Notes: generated from the sequence alone by a model not told the origin. Counted from the stretch's first letter, positions 26,049-35,133 are shown. The stretch is DNA of 45,664 nt from Roseobacter sp. (GCA_011050655.1 DRFG01000133.1:1-45664), one strand, 5' to 3'. Program-made: numbers and translations.

Positions 26049-27133
26049 TCCATCCTGATCCATCCTATACATACATCATAGCCGAAGCAGGCGTGAACCA
26101 TAACGGATCGCGCGACTTGGCGTTTGAGTTGATTGATGCTGCTGCAGATGCGGGCGCAGACGCGGTAAAATTCCAAACTTTTAGCGCAAAAAGACTGGCG
26201 AGCAAGTCTGCCCCCAAGGCGGCTTATCAAATGATAACGACTGATGCACAGGAGAGCCAATATGAAATGCTCTCACGTTTGGAGCTCCCTCTTGAGTGGC
26301 ACGCGCCGTTACAAGAGTACGCGCGTACACGGAAAATAGAATTCATATCCACGGCTTTTGATGTTGATAGCTTGAACTTTTTAACCAGCCTAAATATCCC
26401 CTTTTTCAAGGTACCTTCCGGCGAGATAACCAATGGGCCTCTGCTGTGGCAGTTTGCCAAGGCAGGTAAGCCGTTGGTCGTCTCGACTGGCATGGCCACT
26501 TTGTCAGAGGTGGAACAAGGGCTGGCTGTAATCTCTCATGCATTGTCCAACCCTAAAGAACCTAATGACATGACAGAAGTCTGGAAGAACTGGAGCGATG
26601 CTAAAAGCCGTGCACGGTTGGACAGACACGTTAGCCTCCTGCATTGTACATCGCAGTACCCAACGCCCTTTCAAGCAGCCAACCTGCGGGCGATGGATAC
26701 CTTGCGGGATGCGTTCGGACTAGAGGTCGGATATTCTGATCATACTCAAGGTATTTTGATGCCGGTTGTTGCTGTCGCCAGAGGGGCACGGGTCATTGAG
26801 AAGCACTTTACACTTGATCGTAGCTTACCTGGCCCAGATCATCAGGCCTCACTAGAGCCAAGTGAATTGACACAGATGGTTTCAGATATCCGATCTATAC
26901 AAATTTGCCTCGGTACGGGGTATAAATCCCCTCAGCTTAACGAATGGGACACGAGACAGGCTGCCCGTCAACATGTGGCTGCGGTATGCGATATGCCAGC
27001 AGGACATGTGTTTACACGAGATGATTTAACGACAGCGCGTTTGGGTCAAGGTTTGTCGCCTACGGAGCTATGGCGCTTAGTGGGGCGTCCGGCGACACGA
27101 TCATATGTTGCAGGTGAGGCGATTCTTGAGTGA
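26045..27133 (+). CDS. legI: Legionaminic acid synthase LegI (NeuB family)
   Basis: Condenses the C6 sugar with phosphoenolpyruvate to make the nine-carbon legionaminic acid. The 362-residue protein has the NeuB TIM barrel (EAGVNHNG at 14-21, KFQTF at 42-46, VGYSDHTQG, EKHFTLDRSLPGPDH) and a C-terminal antifreeze-like SAF domain (MPAGHVFTRDDL ... ARLGQGLSP). The neighbours LegB, LegC and LegG indicate legionaminic rather than sialic acid, because sialic acid needs no dehydratase or aminotransferase. Pseudaminic acid is less likely since its pathway starts with an inverting dehydratase and uses a PseG hydrolase, neither of which is adjacent. Confidence 0.94.
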   Translation: MIHPDPSYTYIIAEAGVNHNGSRDLAFELIDAAADAGADAVKFQTFSAKRLASKSAPKAAYQMITTDAQESQYEMLSRLELPLEWHAPLQEYARTRKIEFISTAFDVDSLNFLTSLNIPFFKVPSGEITNGPLLWQFAKAGKPLVVSTGMATLSEVEQGLAVISHALSNPKEPNDMTEVWKNWSDAKSRARLDRHVSLLHCTSQYPTPFQAANLRAMDTLRDAFGLEVGYSDHTQGILMPVVAVARGARVIEKHFTLDRSLPGPDHQASLEPSELTQMVSDIRSIQICLGTGYKSPQLNEWDTRQAARQHVAAVCDMPAGHVFTRDDLTTARLGQGLSPTELWRLVGRPATRSYVAGEAILE

Positions 27134-27783
27134 AGGATGACAAAATATATGTGCTCTTGGGCGCTGGTGGACATGCCAAAGTAGTTTTAAGTCTCCATCA
27201 GGCAGCCGGCTTGAAGCTTGTGGGTGTATGTGACCCCAAGTTGGTAAGTGCGGGTGCGCTTACTTGGCAGGGTAATGATGTTTTGGGGGGGGACGAGGCT
27301 CTTGCCGTATTAGACCCAACACAGACACGGCTCCTGAACGGGATTGGCATAATGCCAAATCAAGATTTACGAGGCCGCCTGCAAGCGCACTGGGAAGCGC
27401 GTGGCTTTATTTTTCCCGTTTGCGTTCACCCTACTGCGTGGGTAGCACCTGATGCCGTGTTGGGAAGCGGTGTACAGGTTATGGCGGGTGCAGTGATACA
27501 GCCTGGCTGCACGATCGGAGCAGGAACGATTATCAATACAAGAGCTTGCGTTGACCACGACAGTAAGATCGGTAAACAGGTGCACATTGCTCCAGGGGCT
27601 ACATTGTGTGGTGATGTTACTATAGGAGATGGAGCTTTTATTGGCGCTGGCGCAACCGTGGTCAACGGGCGTGAAATTGGGGCACGGGCATTTATCGCGG
27701 CCGGTGCTGTGCAAGTTGATGATGCAGGTGAAAACGAGCGATCCTTTGGGCTTTACACGTTACGGAAAAGGGTGTCGCAATGA
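27130..27783 (+). CDS. legH: Legionaminic acid-pathway N-acetyltransferase LegH (PglD/NeuD-like)
   Basis: A 217-residue acyltransferase with a small N-terminal nucleotide-sugar domain (GAGGHAK at 11-17) and a C-terminal left-handed beta-helix of hexapeptide repeats. The candidate catalytic base is His143 in ACVDHDSKIG. It should acetylate the 4-amino group left by LegC. PglD, NeuD and LegH are close relatives and only the cluster separates them: with the other leg genes around it, LegH is the natural role. Start is GTG overlapping the legI stop (GTGA); the end overlaps ptmE. Confidence 0.88.
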   Translation: MKDDKIYVLLGAGGHAKVVLSLHQAAGLKLVGVCDPKLVSAGALTWQGNDVLGGDEALAVLDPTQTRLLNGIGIMPNQDLRGRLQAHWEARGFIFPVCVHPTAWVAPDAVLGSGVQVMAGAVIQPGCTIGAGTIINTRACVDHDSKIGKQVHIAPGATLCGDVTIGDGAFIGAGATVVNGREIGARAFIAAGAVQVDDAGENERSFGLYTLRKRVSQ

Positions 27784-28838
27784 AGCGAGGTTATGAGATG
27801 GAGTGGACTGAGACCTTGATGCCTGCCACGGCAACCTTGCGTGATGCCATTGCTAATTTGGATCACTCTGGTTTGCGGATCGTTTTGGTTGCTGGCGCAG
27901 ATAAGCAATTGCTTGGCACTGTTACCGATGGTGACCTCCGAAGAGCATTGCTCCGCGGAGATAACCTGGAAACGCTTATATCAAGCATAATGTTTAAAAA
28001 TCCTTTGGTGGTAAACGTCGATATGGATTACGATAGTGTTCTCAATCTTATGGGAATAAACAAGATCCATCAGTTGCCAGTGGTGGATTCTCAGAACCGT
28101 CTGATAGGCCTGCATATCTGGGATGAAATGCTCGCCCCTGAACTCCATGATAACACAGTCTTGATCATGGCTGGCGGCTTCGGCAAGCGAATGCGCCCTC
28201 ATACAGAAAATTGCCCAAAGCCAATGCTCAAGGTGGGTGGAAAACCAATGCTTGAGCATATTATTAGACGTGCGGCCGCAGAAGGGTTTCGCAAATTTGT
28301 AATTTCTCTATTTTATCTGCCCGACGTTATCACCGATTATTTCGGGGATGGCTCTAAGTTTAATGTGGAGATTAGCTATATAAAAGAAACGTCCCCATTA
28401 GGCACAGCGGGGGCTGTTTCACTGATAGAAAAAAGGCCAGAAATACCCTTCATAGTGACAAATGGCGATGTCATGACAAATATTCGCCTGAGCGAATTAT
28501 TGGACTTTCATAAAACACATCAAGCGACCGCCACAATGGCTGTGCGTCAACATGAATGGCAGCATCCTTTCGGCGTAGTGAAGACAGCTGGAATTATGAT
28601 CAATGGCTTTGAGGAAAAACCCGTTTATCGGTCTCATGTCAACGCAGGCATCTATGTGTTGGACCCAATCGCTCTGGATCATTTGGTAGTAGATCAGGTT
28701 TGTAATATGCCTACTTTATTTGAGCGTTTAAAAAACGGAGGCTTTGCCACAATTGCCTATCCGATGCACGAAGCGTGGATGGATGTAGGCAGGCCCGAGG
28801 ATTTAGCCAGCGCTAATAGAGATATTTCTCAGTCATGA
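27780..28838 (+). CDS. ptmE: CBS-domain sugar-1-phosphate guanylyltransferase (PtmE-like)
   Basis: Residues about 1-120 form a pair of CBS domains, and 127-352 a nucleotidyltransferase with the signature MAGGFGKRMRPHT and CPKPML near 130-150. In Campylobacter jejuni the enzyme with this plan, PtmE, makes GDP-glucosamine and so commits the legionaminic pathway to GDP- rather than UDP-sugars. A complete leg set around it suggests the same here. The companion PtmF and PtmA genes are absent, so glucosamine-1-phosphate must come from the host. CBS domains usually bind nucleotides, hinting at feedback control. ATG 27780 overlaps legH; ATG 27798, preceded by GAGG, is an alternative. Confidence 0.85.
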   Translation: MKRGYEMEWTETLMPATATLRDAIANLDHSGLRIVLVAGADKQLLGTVTDGDLRRALLRGDNLETLISSIMFKNPLVVNVDMDYDSVLNLMGINKIHQLPVVDSQNRLIGLHIWDEMLAPELHDNTVLIMAGGFGKRMRPHTENCPKPMLKVGGKPMLEHIIRRAAAEGFRKFVISLFYLPDVITDYFGDGSKFNVEISYIKETSPLGTAGAVSLIEKRPEIPFIVTNGDVMTNIRLSELLDFHKTHQATATMAVRQHEWQHPFGVVKTAGIMINGFEEKPVYRSHVNAGIYVLDPIALDHLVVDQVCNMPTLFERLKNGGFATIAYPMHEAWMDVGRPEDLASANRDISQS

Positions 28839-29548
28839 GCCATTCTGATACGAACTTGTCGAAAGTAACGGATCCGACTGTTCTTGCAATCATTCCGGCT
28901 CGCGGCGGATCGAAAGGTTTACCACGTAAAAATGTATTAGATATGGCTGGGAAACCTTTGATTGCCTGGACTATCGAGGCGGCGATGAAGGCAAATTGTG
29001 TTACGCGCACGATTATTAGCACTGATAGTGATGAGATCGAGAGCGTAGCACGGGCTGCAGGAGCGGATGTGCCATTCCGCAGGCCTGACGCTCTTGCGTC
29101 GGATACAGCAACATCATTGGATGTTGCTCTTCACGCAATTGAAAGTATTGATGAAGTTTACGACTACATTGTTCTTCTCCAACCTACGTCACCGCTCCGT
29201 ACTGCAGCCCATATAGATGCTGCTTTTGAGCTGTTGCGTGCACGCAATGCTCCGTCATGTGTTTCAGTTTGCGAAGTAGCGCAATCGCCTTATCTCATGG
29301 TTCAGTTCGGGGGTGGAGATCAGATTGTCCCAGTGCTATCTACCGAAAATAGAAGCCTCCGAAGGCAAGATTTGCCGCCTACGTACGAACTAAACGGAGC
29401 AATTTATATGACCACACCGGATGCTTTGCGGAATTTCCGGAAATTTATAACTGACGAAACGGTCGGCTTGATTATGCCCCGCCATTTATCTGGCGATATT
29501 GACACCTGTGCGGATTTTGAAGCCGTGCAGAAATACCTGATTGAATGA
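28835..29548 (+). CDS. legF: CMP-legionaminic acid synthetase LegF
   Basis: Transfers CMP from CTP to the nonulosonic acid, making the activated donor. The 237-residue protein has the cytidylyltransferase signature PARGGSKGLPRKN at 21-33, then QPTSPLRTA and RQDLPPTYELNGAIY, all typical of the NeuA/LegF/PseF family. It completes the leg pathway begun at 22749. The ATG overlaps ptmE's stop. The acetamidino triad begins nine bases downstream, so amidation could be part of making this same sugar. Confidence 0.93.
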   Translation: MSHSDTNLSKVTDPTVLAIIPARGGSKGLPRKNVLDMAGKPLIAWTIEAAMKANCVTRTIISTDSDEIESVARAAGADVPFRRPDALASDTATSLDVALHAIESIDEVYDYIVLLQPTSPLRTAAHIDAAFELLRARNAPSCVSVCEVAQSPYLMVQFGGGDQIVPVLSTENRSLRRQDLPPTYELNGAIYMTTPDALRNFRKFITDETVGLIMPRHLSGDIDTCADFEAVQKYLIE

Positions 29549-29556
29549 GGACTCCT

Positions 29557-30870
29557 ATGCAAAAATATCCTAGCCGTCGTGAAATAGATTTTTCAGCATT
29601 CGAAAAAGATGACAACTTGGGCGCTCGATATGGGTTGCCGACCAATGTCGAGTTTTGTTCAAAATGCATCATTTCAAATCAGCGACCAAATTCTGCAGTT
29701 GAATACGCACACACTAAAGATAGTAAAAAGAAGACTATCCATTTTGATGAGAAAAATGTGTGCGATGCCTGTAAAGTTTCAGAGCAAAAGCATGCTACAA
29801 TTGATTGGGATGAGCGCGAGCGTGAATTGCGTGCTCTCTGCGATAAGCATCGTAGTAAAGATGGGAGCTATGATTGTGTTGTTCCGGGATCCGGAGGGAA
29901 AGATAGTTTTTACGCAGCTCACAAGCTTAAATATGAATATGGAATGCACCCCCTGACAGTTACTTGGGCTCCGCATATCTATACAGATTGGGGTTGGAAG
30001 AACTTCCAATCTTGGCTGCATGCTGGTTTTGATAACTTTTTAATGACGCCTAATGGCCGTATTCACCGACTTGTTACACGGCTAGCAGTGGAAAATCTTT
30101 TTCACCCGTTTCAGCCGTTTATGTTTGGCCAAAAATCGCTAGCCCCTAAAATGGCTATTCTTCACAAAATCCCACTCGTTTTTTATGGCGAGAATGAAGC
30201 AGAGTATGGCAACCCTATTGAAGACACTCAATCGGCTCGCCGCGATTGGTCTTACTTTACGTCTGATGATAAGTCTAAAATCCATTTAGGTGGAACATCT
30301 TTAGCTGATTTAGATGAACACTTTGGTGTTGATGAAAGTGAACTACAACCTTATCTACCTGCAAATCCAGATCAAATTACAGATAATAACATTGAGGTAC
30401 ACTATTTAGGCTATTACATGAAATGGCATCCGCAGAGCTGCTATTATTATTCTGTCGAGAACGGTGGTTTTGAAGCGTCTCCAGAAAGAACCCCTGGGAC
30501 TTATAGTAAGTATAACTCTATTGATGATCGCATTGATGATTTTCACTATTATACTACATTGACTAAATTTGGCATTGGTCGGGCTACCTATGATGCCGCT
30601 CAAGAAATTCGTTCAGGCGATATTGATCGCGATGAAGGCGTCGCTCTTGCGAAACGTTATGATGGCGAGTTTCCTGAACGATTTGCTGAGGAAATCTTTC
30701 AATATCTGAGCATACCAGAGAAAGAGTTTCCAAAAGCCAGTCAGATGTTTGAGCAGCCAATCATGGACCGAGCTTATTTTGATAACTTAACAGATTCGTT
30801 CCGGTCACCACATTTATGGAAATATGAAAACGGGCAGTGGTCTTTACGTCATGTTGTATGGGAGCGGTAA
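29557..30870 (+). CDS. N-acetyl sugar amidotransferase, first copy (WbpG/PseA-like)
   Basis: Predicted to activate an N-acetyl group with ATP and replace its oxygen with ammonia to give an acetamidino group. The 437-residue protein has a zinc-type set Cys34/Cys37 and Cys69/Cys72, then a PP-loop SGGKDS at 112-117 of the ATP-pyrophosphatase type. It works with the HisF- and HisH-like proteins encoded next, HisH supplying ammonia from glutamine. I chose ATG 29557, preceded by GAGGA, over ATG 29545. Position right after legF suggests legionaminic acid as substrate. It is longer and clearly different in sequence from the second copy at 35126. Confidence 0.88.
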   Translation: MQKYPSRREIDFSAFEKDDNLGARYGLPTNVEFCSKCIISNQRPNSAVEYAHTKDSKKKTIHFDEKNVCDACKVSEQKHATIDWDERERELRALCDKHRSKDGSYDCVVPGSGGKDSFYAAHKLKYEYGMHPLTVTWAPHIYTDWGWKNFQSWLHAGFDNFLMTPNGRIHRLVTRLAVENLFHPFQPFMFGQKSLAPKMAILHKIPLVFYGENEAEYGNPIEDTQSARRDWSYFTSDDKSKIHLGGTSLADLDEHFGVDESELQPYLPANPDQITDNNIEVHYLGYYMKWHPQSCYYYSVENGGFEASPERTPGTYSKYNSIDDRIDDFHYYTTLTKFGIGRATYDAAQEIRSGDIDRDEGVALAKRYDGEFPERFAEEIFQYLSIPEKEFPKASQMFEQPIMDRAYFDNLTDSFRSPHLWKYENGQWSLRHVVWER

Positions 30871-30874
30871 GCCT

Positions 30875-31639
30875 GTGATCAACAAGCGTCTGATTGCCAG
30901 ACTTGATATAAAAGGCCCTAATCTGATCAAAGGTATCCAACTTGAGGGGCTTCGTAAGTTGGGGGACCCACAGGTTTTTGCCGATCGTTATTATGCTCAA
31001 GGTGTCGATGAGCTGCTCTACATTGATATTGTTGCAAGTCTCTATGGCAGGTCAAAGCTCACAGAAATTGTGCGCCGAGCGGCGCGTGACGTTTTCGTGC
31101 CTATGACTGTTGGTGGAGGCGTGCGTACGGTAGATGACGTCAAAGAACTGCTGCGTGCGGGGGCGGACAAAGTGGCGATCAATACTGCCGCCGTGGCCCG
31201 TCCCGATCTTATAAGGGAGGTTGCTCAGCGGTTCGGCTCTCAATGCATGGTATTGTCTGTGGAAGCGAAGCAGCAGGCTCCAGGCCAATGGGAAGTCTAT
31301 ACCGACTGCGGACGGGAGCGCAGTGGATTGGACGTTATTGAGTGGGTTCAACGCGGTATTGAATTGGGTGCCGGAGAAATTTTGGTCACTTCAATTGACA
31401 AAGAGGGTTCTCGTAGCGGTTTTGACATTGGCCTGACGCGAGCAGTAGCCGCTGTGGCTGATGTACCAATTATTGCCAGTGGCGGATATGGAATACCATC
31501 ACACGTTAAAGATGTCGTGAATGTTGGTGCGGATGCCGTGGCTGTGGCTGATGCATTGCACTATAATCGAATTACGTTGCCCGCTCTACGCCAGTCAATG
31601 CGCGAGATGGATATTCCAGTCAGAAAGGTTAATGTCTGA
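30875..31639 (+). CDS. HisF-like ammonia-channelling subunit, first copy
   Basis: A 254-residue TIM-barrel protein of the HisF family. In histidine synthesis HisF uses Asp11 and Asp130 for catalysis. Here Asp11 is kept (IARLDIKG) but the Asp130 position is glutamate (VLSVEAKQ), and no other histidine genes are near. So it is probably the HisF2 type, passing ammonia from HisH to the sugar amidotransferase rather than making imidazole glycerol phosphate. GTG 30875 gives the standard family length; the open frame extends back to 30824 inside the preceding gene. Stop and next start share a base (TGATG). Confidence 0.87.
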   Translation: MINKRLIARLDIKGPNLIKGIQLEGLRKLGDPQVFADRYYAQGVDELLYIDIVASLYGRSKLTEIVRRAARDVFVPMTVGGGVRTVDDVKELLRAGADKVAINTAAVARPDLIREVAQRFGSQCMVLSVEAKQQAPGQWEVYTDCGRERSGLDVIEWVQRGIELGAGEILVTSIDKEGSRSGFDIGLTRAVAAVADVPIIASGGYGIPSHVKDVVNVGADAVAVADALHYNRITLPALRQSMREMDIPVRKVNV

Positions 31640-32277
31640 TGAAGGTCACCATCATTGATTATGGTATGGGCAATCTCTTTAGCGTTCAACGTGCGGTAGA
31701 GATCTGCGGGGTCACTAATATTACTTTGGGAACAACCCCAGATGATATAATTGGCGCAGATTGCCTTATTCTTCCAGGAGTGGGAGCGTTTAAGGACGGG
31801 ATGCAAGGTCTGAAAGCTGCGGGTTTAGTGGAGCCGATAAAAGCTTATTCAGGCTCAGGGAAACCCTTATTGGGCATTTGCCTGGGGGCGCAGATGCTTG
31901 CAACTACTGGTGAGGAATTCGGGACCCATGAAGGGCTCGATCTGATCAGCGGTAGGGTGACCAAAATACCTGCTCAGGCAGGAGAGTTTACTCAGAAACT
32001 ACCGTTTATCGGATGGACACCTTTAAGCGCACCGCGGACTAATGGATTTGCCGATACTGCATTACAACGCCTTAATTCGGAAGAATCTGTTTATCTTGTC
32101 CACTCCTTTCATTTGGAAGTAGCTGATTCCGCCGATCTATTAGCAACTTATGACTATGGTGGCGTACCTGTTACTGCTGCTATTCAACGGAAAAACGTTA
32201 CCGGAATGCAGTTTCATCCTGAGAAGAGTAGTGTTGTGGGCTTGCGTATCCTGTCAGATTTCTTAGCTCAAGTATGA
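31639..32277 (+). CDS. HisH-like glutamine amidotransferase, first copy
   Basis: A class I glutaminase of 212 residues that releases ammonia from glutamine. The nucleophile Cys81 is in GICLGAQML, and His193/Glu195 in FHPEKS complete the triad; DYGMGNL at 7-13 and PGVGAF at 46-51 are HisH landmarks. All catalytic residues are present. It should dock on the adjacent HisF-like barrel and feed the WbpG-like enzyme. The second HisH-like gene at 33760 differs considerably in sequence, so the two triads are not recent duplicates. Confidence 0.9.
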   Translation: MKVTIIDYGMGNLFSVQRAVEICGVTNITLGTTPDDIIGADCLILPGVGAFKDGMQGLKAAGLVEPIKAYSGSGKPLLGICLGAQMLATTGEEFGTHEGLDLISGRVTKIPAQAGEFTQKLPFIGWTPLSAPRTNGFADTALQRLNSEESVYLVHSFHLEVADSADLLATYDYGGVPVTAAIQRKNVTGMQFHPEKSSVVGLRILSDFLAQV

Positions 32278-32314
32278 TAGTCCTACAGATATCACAGTGG
32301 AAAGCTTTACAGTG

Positions 32315-33760
32315 ATGTCATTGACTTCAGATACTATAAGGTTTGGCCATATATCGGATATGGAGCGTGTTCTACAAGTAGAAGATGATCCGCGATTAGC
32401 CAATATGGTTTGCCCAGAGACAGATATGCTACTCTGGCCTATGGTGAGGACTCCCTTTCTTCGATTGATCTTATCCGATCTTCTATACGAAACACCAATC
32501 CCGACAGGGCGGGGGGCAGGGCGTATAGATCAGATTCAGGGGTTGGTACAAGCGGAGCTACACAATAAATTTAAAGGCAAAATGCGTGGCGAAATAACTA
32601 TTCGAGCCTCTGCAATTGGTAGCAATACTAAAGAAGGCCTATTGTTCAATAGGCTAAGTGACTACTTTGTAGATCAAGATCCACAAGGCACAGTCGTACT
32701 GGAGGATTTGGGTGGTAGGGTTATGCCGCAGAACCGGTACAACTCTCGGGTGCTTTACCATGACCCAATATTGGTTCGTGCAACCATAGCCGCTCGGCTA
32801 AATGCAAAGCAACATTACCAGACTGCTACAGATCTTGTTGACCTACTCGAGACGCGCGCTAAATGCGAACTGGGGTGGACATTGTCAGCTGCTAATCGTG
32901 ATTGGTATTTAGCGCTTGTAGCACGCTACATTGCGAGGGCACCCCGCTTACTCTCTGGCTATAAAGCCTTGTTGCAGAAATTAGGGACCAAGCTGCTTAT
33001 CGCCGAGGAAGCTTGCTATGGTAATTCCATGGTTTGTTTGATAGCAGCAGCTCGTGAGTTGGGTATTCCATCAGCAGAATATCAACATGGTATGGTGTCA
33101 AGAGGCCATGACGCTTACGCTTTAGCTCCAACATTGGCCGCAAGCCCAGCATATAGAAAAATGCTCCCTGATTATTTTCTTGGGTATGGAAGATGGTGGA
33201 ATGCCCAATTAAAGGTTCCGGTGCTTCCCGTAGTAATAGGGAACCCTCATGGTGACGCGATGAGAGCCAATATCCATCACGGGACCAGCATAAAAACAGA
33301 TGTTTTGATTTTAGGCGATGGTATCGAAAGTGATACTTATATCAATTTTGCACAGAAACTTGCATCGCAGCTACCGAAACAACAGATCATTTTTCGTCCA
33401 CACCCGCAGGAACGCAGCTATTTTTCAAGCAAATACCGAACAGGCCAAATGGGTAGTGTCAAAATTGATCAAAATCCCGATATATACTCTAGTTTGAATG
33501 CGGCACATGCAGTGGTTAGCGAAATGTCGACCGGGCTATTTGAAGCAGTGGGGCTAGCCGATAGAGTTCTCATGTGGGCCACACCAAAGGCAAATTTTTA
33601 TCTCCCCTCACACCCGTTCGAAACATTCAGCGACGTTGAGGCTTTAGTGAAAGCACTGAGTGTGCCATGTACAAGGCCGCTTGAGTGGACGGTTGATGAT
33701 ATTTGGGCACCCAATTGGCAGGAAAATTACCGCTCCTTTATTCAAGAGGTTATACGCTGA
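32315..33760 (+). CDS. Putative GT-B-like glycosyltransferase, possible legionaminic acid transferase
   Basis: A 481-residue soluble protein that I cannot place in a named family. The C-terminal half looks like a GT-B nucleotide-sugar domain: AEYQHGMVSRG, a strand-turn LILGDGIESD, IIFRPHPQERS and SEMSTGLFEAVGL, the last two resembling the RPHP and S-x-S/T-G-x-x-E motifs of CMP-sugar and CDP-polyol transferases. It sits exactly between the two amidotransferase triads and ends by sharing a base with the next start (TGATG). A role in transferring the amidinated nonulosonic acid is attractive but inferred. ATG 32315 has GGAAAG upstream; GTG 32297 and GTG 32312 are alternatives. Confidence 0.6.
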   Translation: MSLTSDTIRFGHISDMERVLQVEDDPRLANMVCPETDMLLWPMVRTPFLRLILSDLLYETPIPTGRGAGRIDQIQGLVQAELHNKFKGKMRGEITIRASAIGSNTKEGLLFNRLSDYFVDQDPQGTVVLEDLGGRVMPQNRYNSRVLYHDPILVRATIAARLNAKQHYQTATDLVDLLETRAKCELGWTLSAANRDWYLALVARYIARAPRLLSGYKALLQKLGTKLLIAEEACYGNSMVCLIAAARELGIPSAEYQHGMVSRGHDAYALAPTLAASPAYRKMLPDYFLGYGRWWNAQLKVPVLPVVIGNPHGDAMRANIHHGTSIKTDVLILGDGIESDTYINFAQKLASQLPKQQIIFRPHPQERSYFSSKYRTGQMGSVKIDQNPDIYSSLNAAHAVVSEMSTGLFEAVGLADRVLMWATPKANFYLPSHPFETFSDVEALVKALSVPCTRPLEWTVDDIWAPNWQENYRSFIQEVIR

Positions 33761-34365
33761 TGATCACTGTTATTGACTATGGGATCGGTAATATTGGATC
33801 CATTTTGAATATGTTCCGCAAAATTGGGGCTCCCTGCCAGACGACCAAGGATCCTGATACAATTAGTCATGCAGAAAAACTTGTTTTACCAGGTGTTGGC
33901 TCTTTTGATGCAGGCATGCGTTCTCTCGTGGAAACTGGAATGGATAGAGCGATAATTAACGCCGCAAATAAAGATACTCCGTTGCTTGGAGTTTGTTTAG
34001 GGATGCAACTAATGACAAGGGGGAGTGCTGAAGGTACTCTATCAGGACTAAACTTAATATCTGGCCACTGTGTCAAGTTTGATTTAAAAAACCAAGGGTT
34101 ACGTGTACCACATATGGGATGGAACGTGGTTACTCCAACTGATACCGCCCGCCTGTTCAATCTCGATGAAGAAGAATTGCGTTATTACTTTGTACATAGT
34201 TACCACGTGGTCTGTGACGATGCCTCGGATATTGCTGCAGAAACAACATATGGATTAAAATTTACTTGTGCATTCCAGCACGGAAACATTTACGGTGCGC
34301 AATTTCATCCTGAAAAAAGCCATCGTTATGGGATGGATATGTTTCGCAAATTTGCAAAGGTTTGA
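33760..34365 (+). CDS. HisH-like glutamine amidotransferase, second copy
   Basis: A 201-residue class I glutaminase with Cys79 in GVCLGMQLM and His183/Glu185 in FHPEKS; DYGIGNIGS at 6-14 and PGVGSFDAGM complete the HisH pattern. ATG 33760 overlaps the previous stop (TGATG) and was preferred over a frame opening at 33703 within the preceding gene. It begins the second amidotransferase triad, here in the order HisH-HisF-WbpG, opposite to the first. Its partner HisF-like gene starts three bases after its stop. The best inferred substrate for this triad is the 2,3-diacetamido uronic acid of the Wbp pathway, as in Pseudomonas aeruginosa. Confidence 0.9.
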   Translation: MITVIDYGIGNIGSILNMFRKIGAPCQTTKDPDTISHAEKLVLPGVGSFDAGMRSLVETGMDRAIINAANKDTPLLGVCLGMQLMTRGSAEGTLSGLNLISGHCVKFDLKNQGLRVPHMGWNVVTPTDTARLFNLDEEELRYYFVHSYHVVCDDASDIAAETTYGLKFTCAFQHGNIYGAQFHPEKSHRYGMDMFRKFAKV

Positions 34366-34368
34366 TCA

Positions 34369-35133
34369 ATGCTGCGTACACGCGTCATTCCTACTCTGCT
34401 TCTCCAAGATGGTGGTTTGGTAAAGACAATAAACTTTGCCAAACCGAAATATGTGGGCGATCCTATTAATGCAGTTCGTATTTTCAATGAAAAGGAAGTA
34501 GACGAACTTATTCTGCTCGATATTACTGCCTCCCGCGAAGGCCGAGAGCCTGACTATGACTTGATCAATGATATTGTCAGCGAGGCTTTCATGCCCATTG
34601 GATATGGGGGAGGCGTGCGGACTGTATTGCAAGCACAGCGGTTAGTTTCTTTAGGATTAGAGAAAATTTCCTTTAACAGCACAGCACTAGACAGCTGGAC
34701 CGTGATTTCTGAGACCTCGGCAAGACTGGGATCGTCCAGTACTATGGTATCAATTGATGTTAACATGGATTGGCGGGGTCGGTATCGTCTTTACGACGCG
34801 CGTAAAAAGAAAAACCTGAAGCGAGATTTGATGGTTCACATTGTTGAAGCCGTCGCTGCGGGGGCAGGCGAGCTTTTCATCAATGATGTGAGCAGAGATG
34901 GAACGCGTAAAGGTTACAATATTGATTTAGTAGCTAAGATTTGCAGTGCCGTGGATATACCTGTAATTGTTTGCGGTGGGGCAGGCACATTAATGGATTT
35001 TAAGATAGCGGCAGATGCACAAGCGGCGGGTGTATCTGCAGGTAGTATGTTTGTATATATGGGAAAACATCAAGCAGTTATGATAAATTACCCTAGTCAC
35101 ATCCAACTCAAAGGCATTTTCGAAAATGAATGA
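34369..35133 (+). CDS. HisF-like ammonia-channelling subunit, second copy
   Basis: A 254-residue TIM barrel of the HisF family. The Asp11 position of true HisF is leucine (VIPTLLLQDGG), while Asp130 is kept (VSIDVNMDW), the reverse of the first copy. Loss of Asp11 should abolish cyclase activity, which fits a role limited to ammonia transfer. LDITASREGREPDY and YGGGVRT keep the barrel and phosphate-binding loops recognisable. The end overlaps the WbpG-like gene by eight bases. This is the HisF2/WbpG-associated type rather than a histidine gene. Confidence 0.88.
   Translation: MLRTRVIPTLLLQDGGLVKTINFAKPKYVGDPINAVRIFNEKEVDELILLDITASREGREPDYDLINDIVSEAFMPIGYGGGVRTVLQAQRLVSLGLEKISFNSTALDSWTVISETSARLGSSSTMVSIDVNMDWRGRYRLYDARKKKNLKRDLMVHIVEAVAAGAGELFINDVSRDGTRKGYNIDLVAKICSAVDIPVIVCGGAGTLMDFKIAADAQAAGVSAGSMFVYMGKHQAVMINYPSHIQLKGIFENE

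Noticed and set aside
30875-35133. HisF and HisH homologues as histidine biosynthesis genes.
   Set aside because: They occur twice, each beside a WbpG-like amidotransferase in a glycan cluster with no other his genes, and each HisF lacks one catalytic aspartate.
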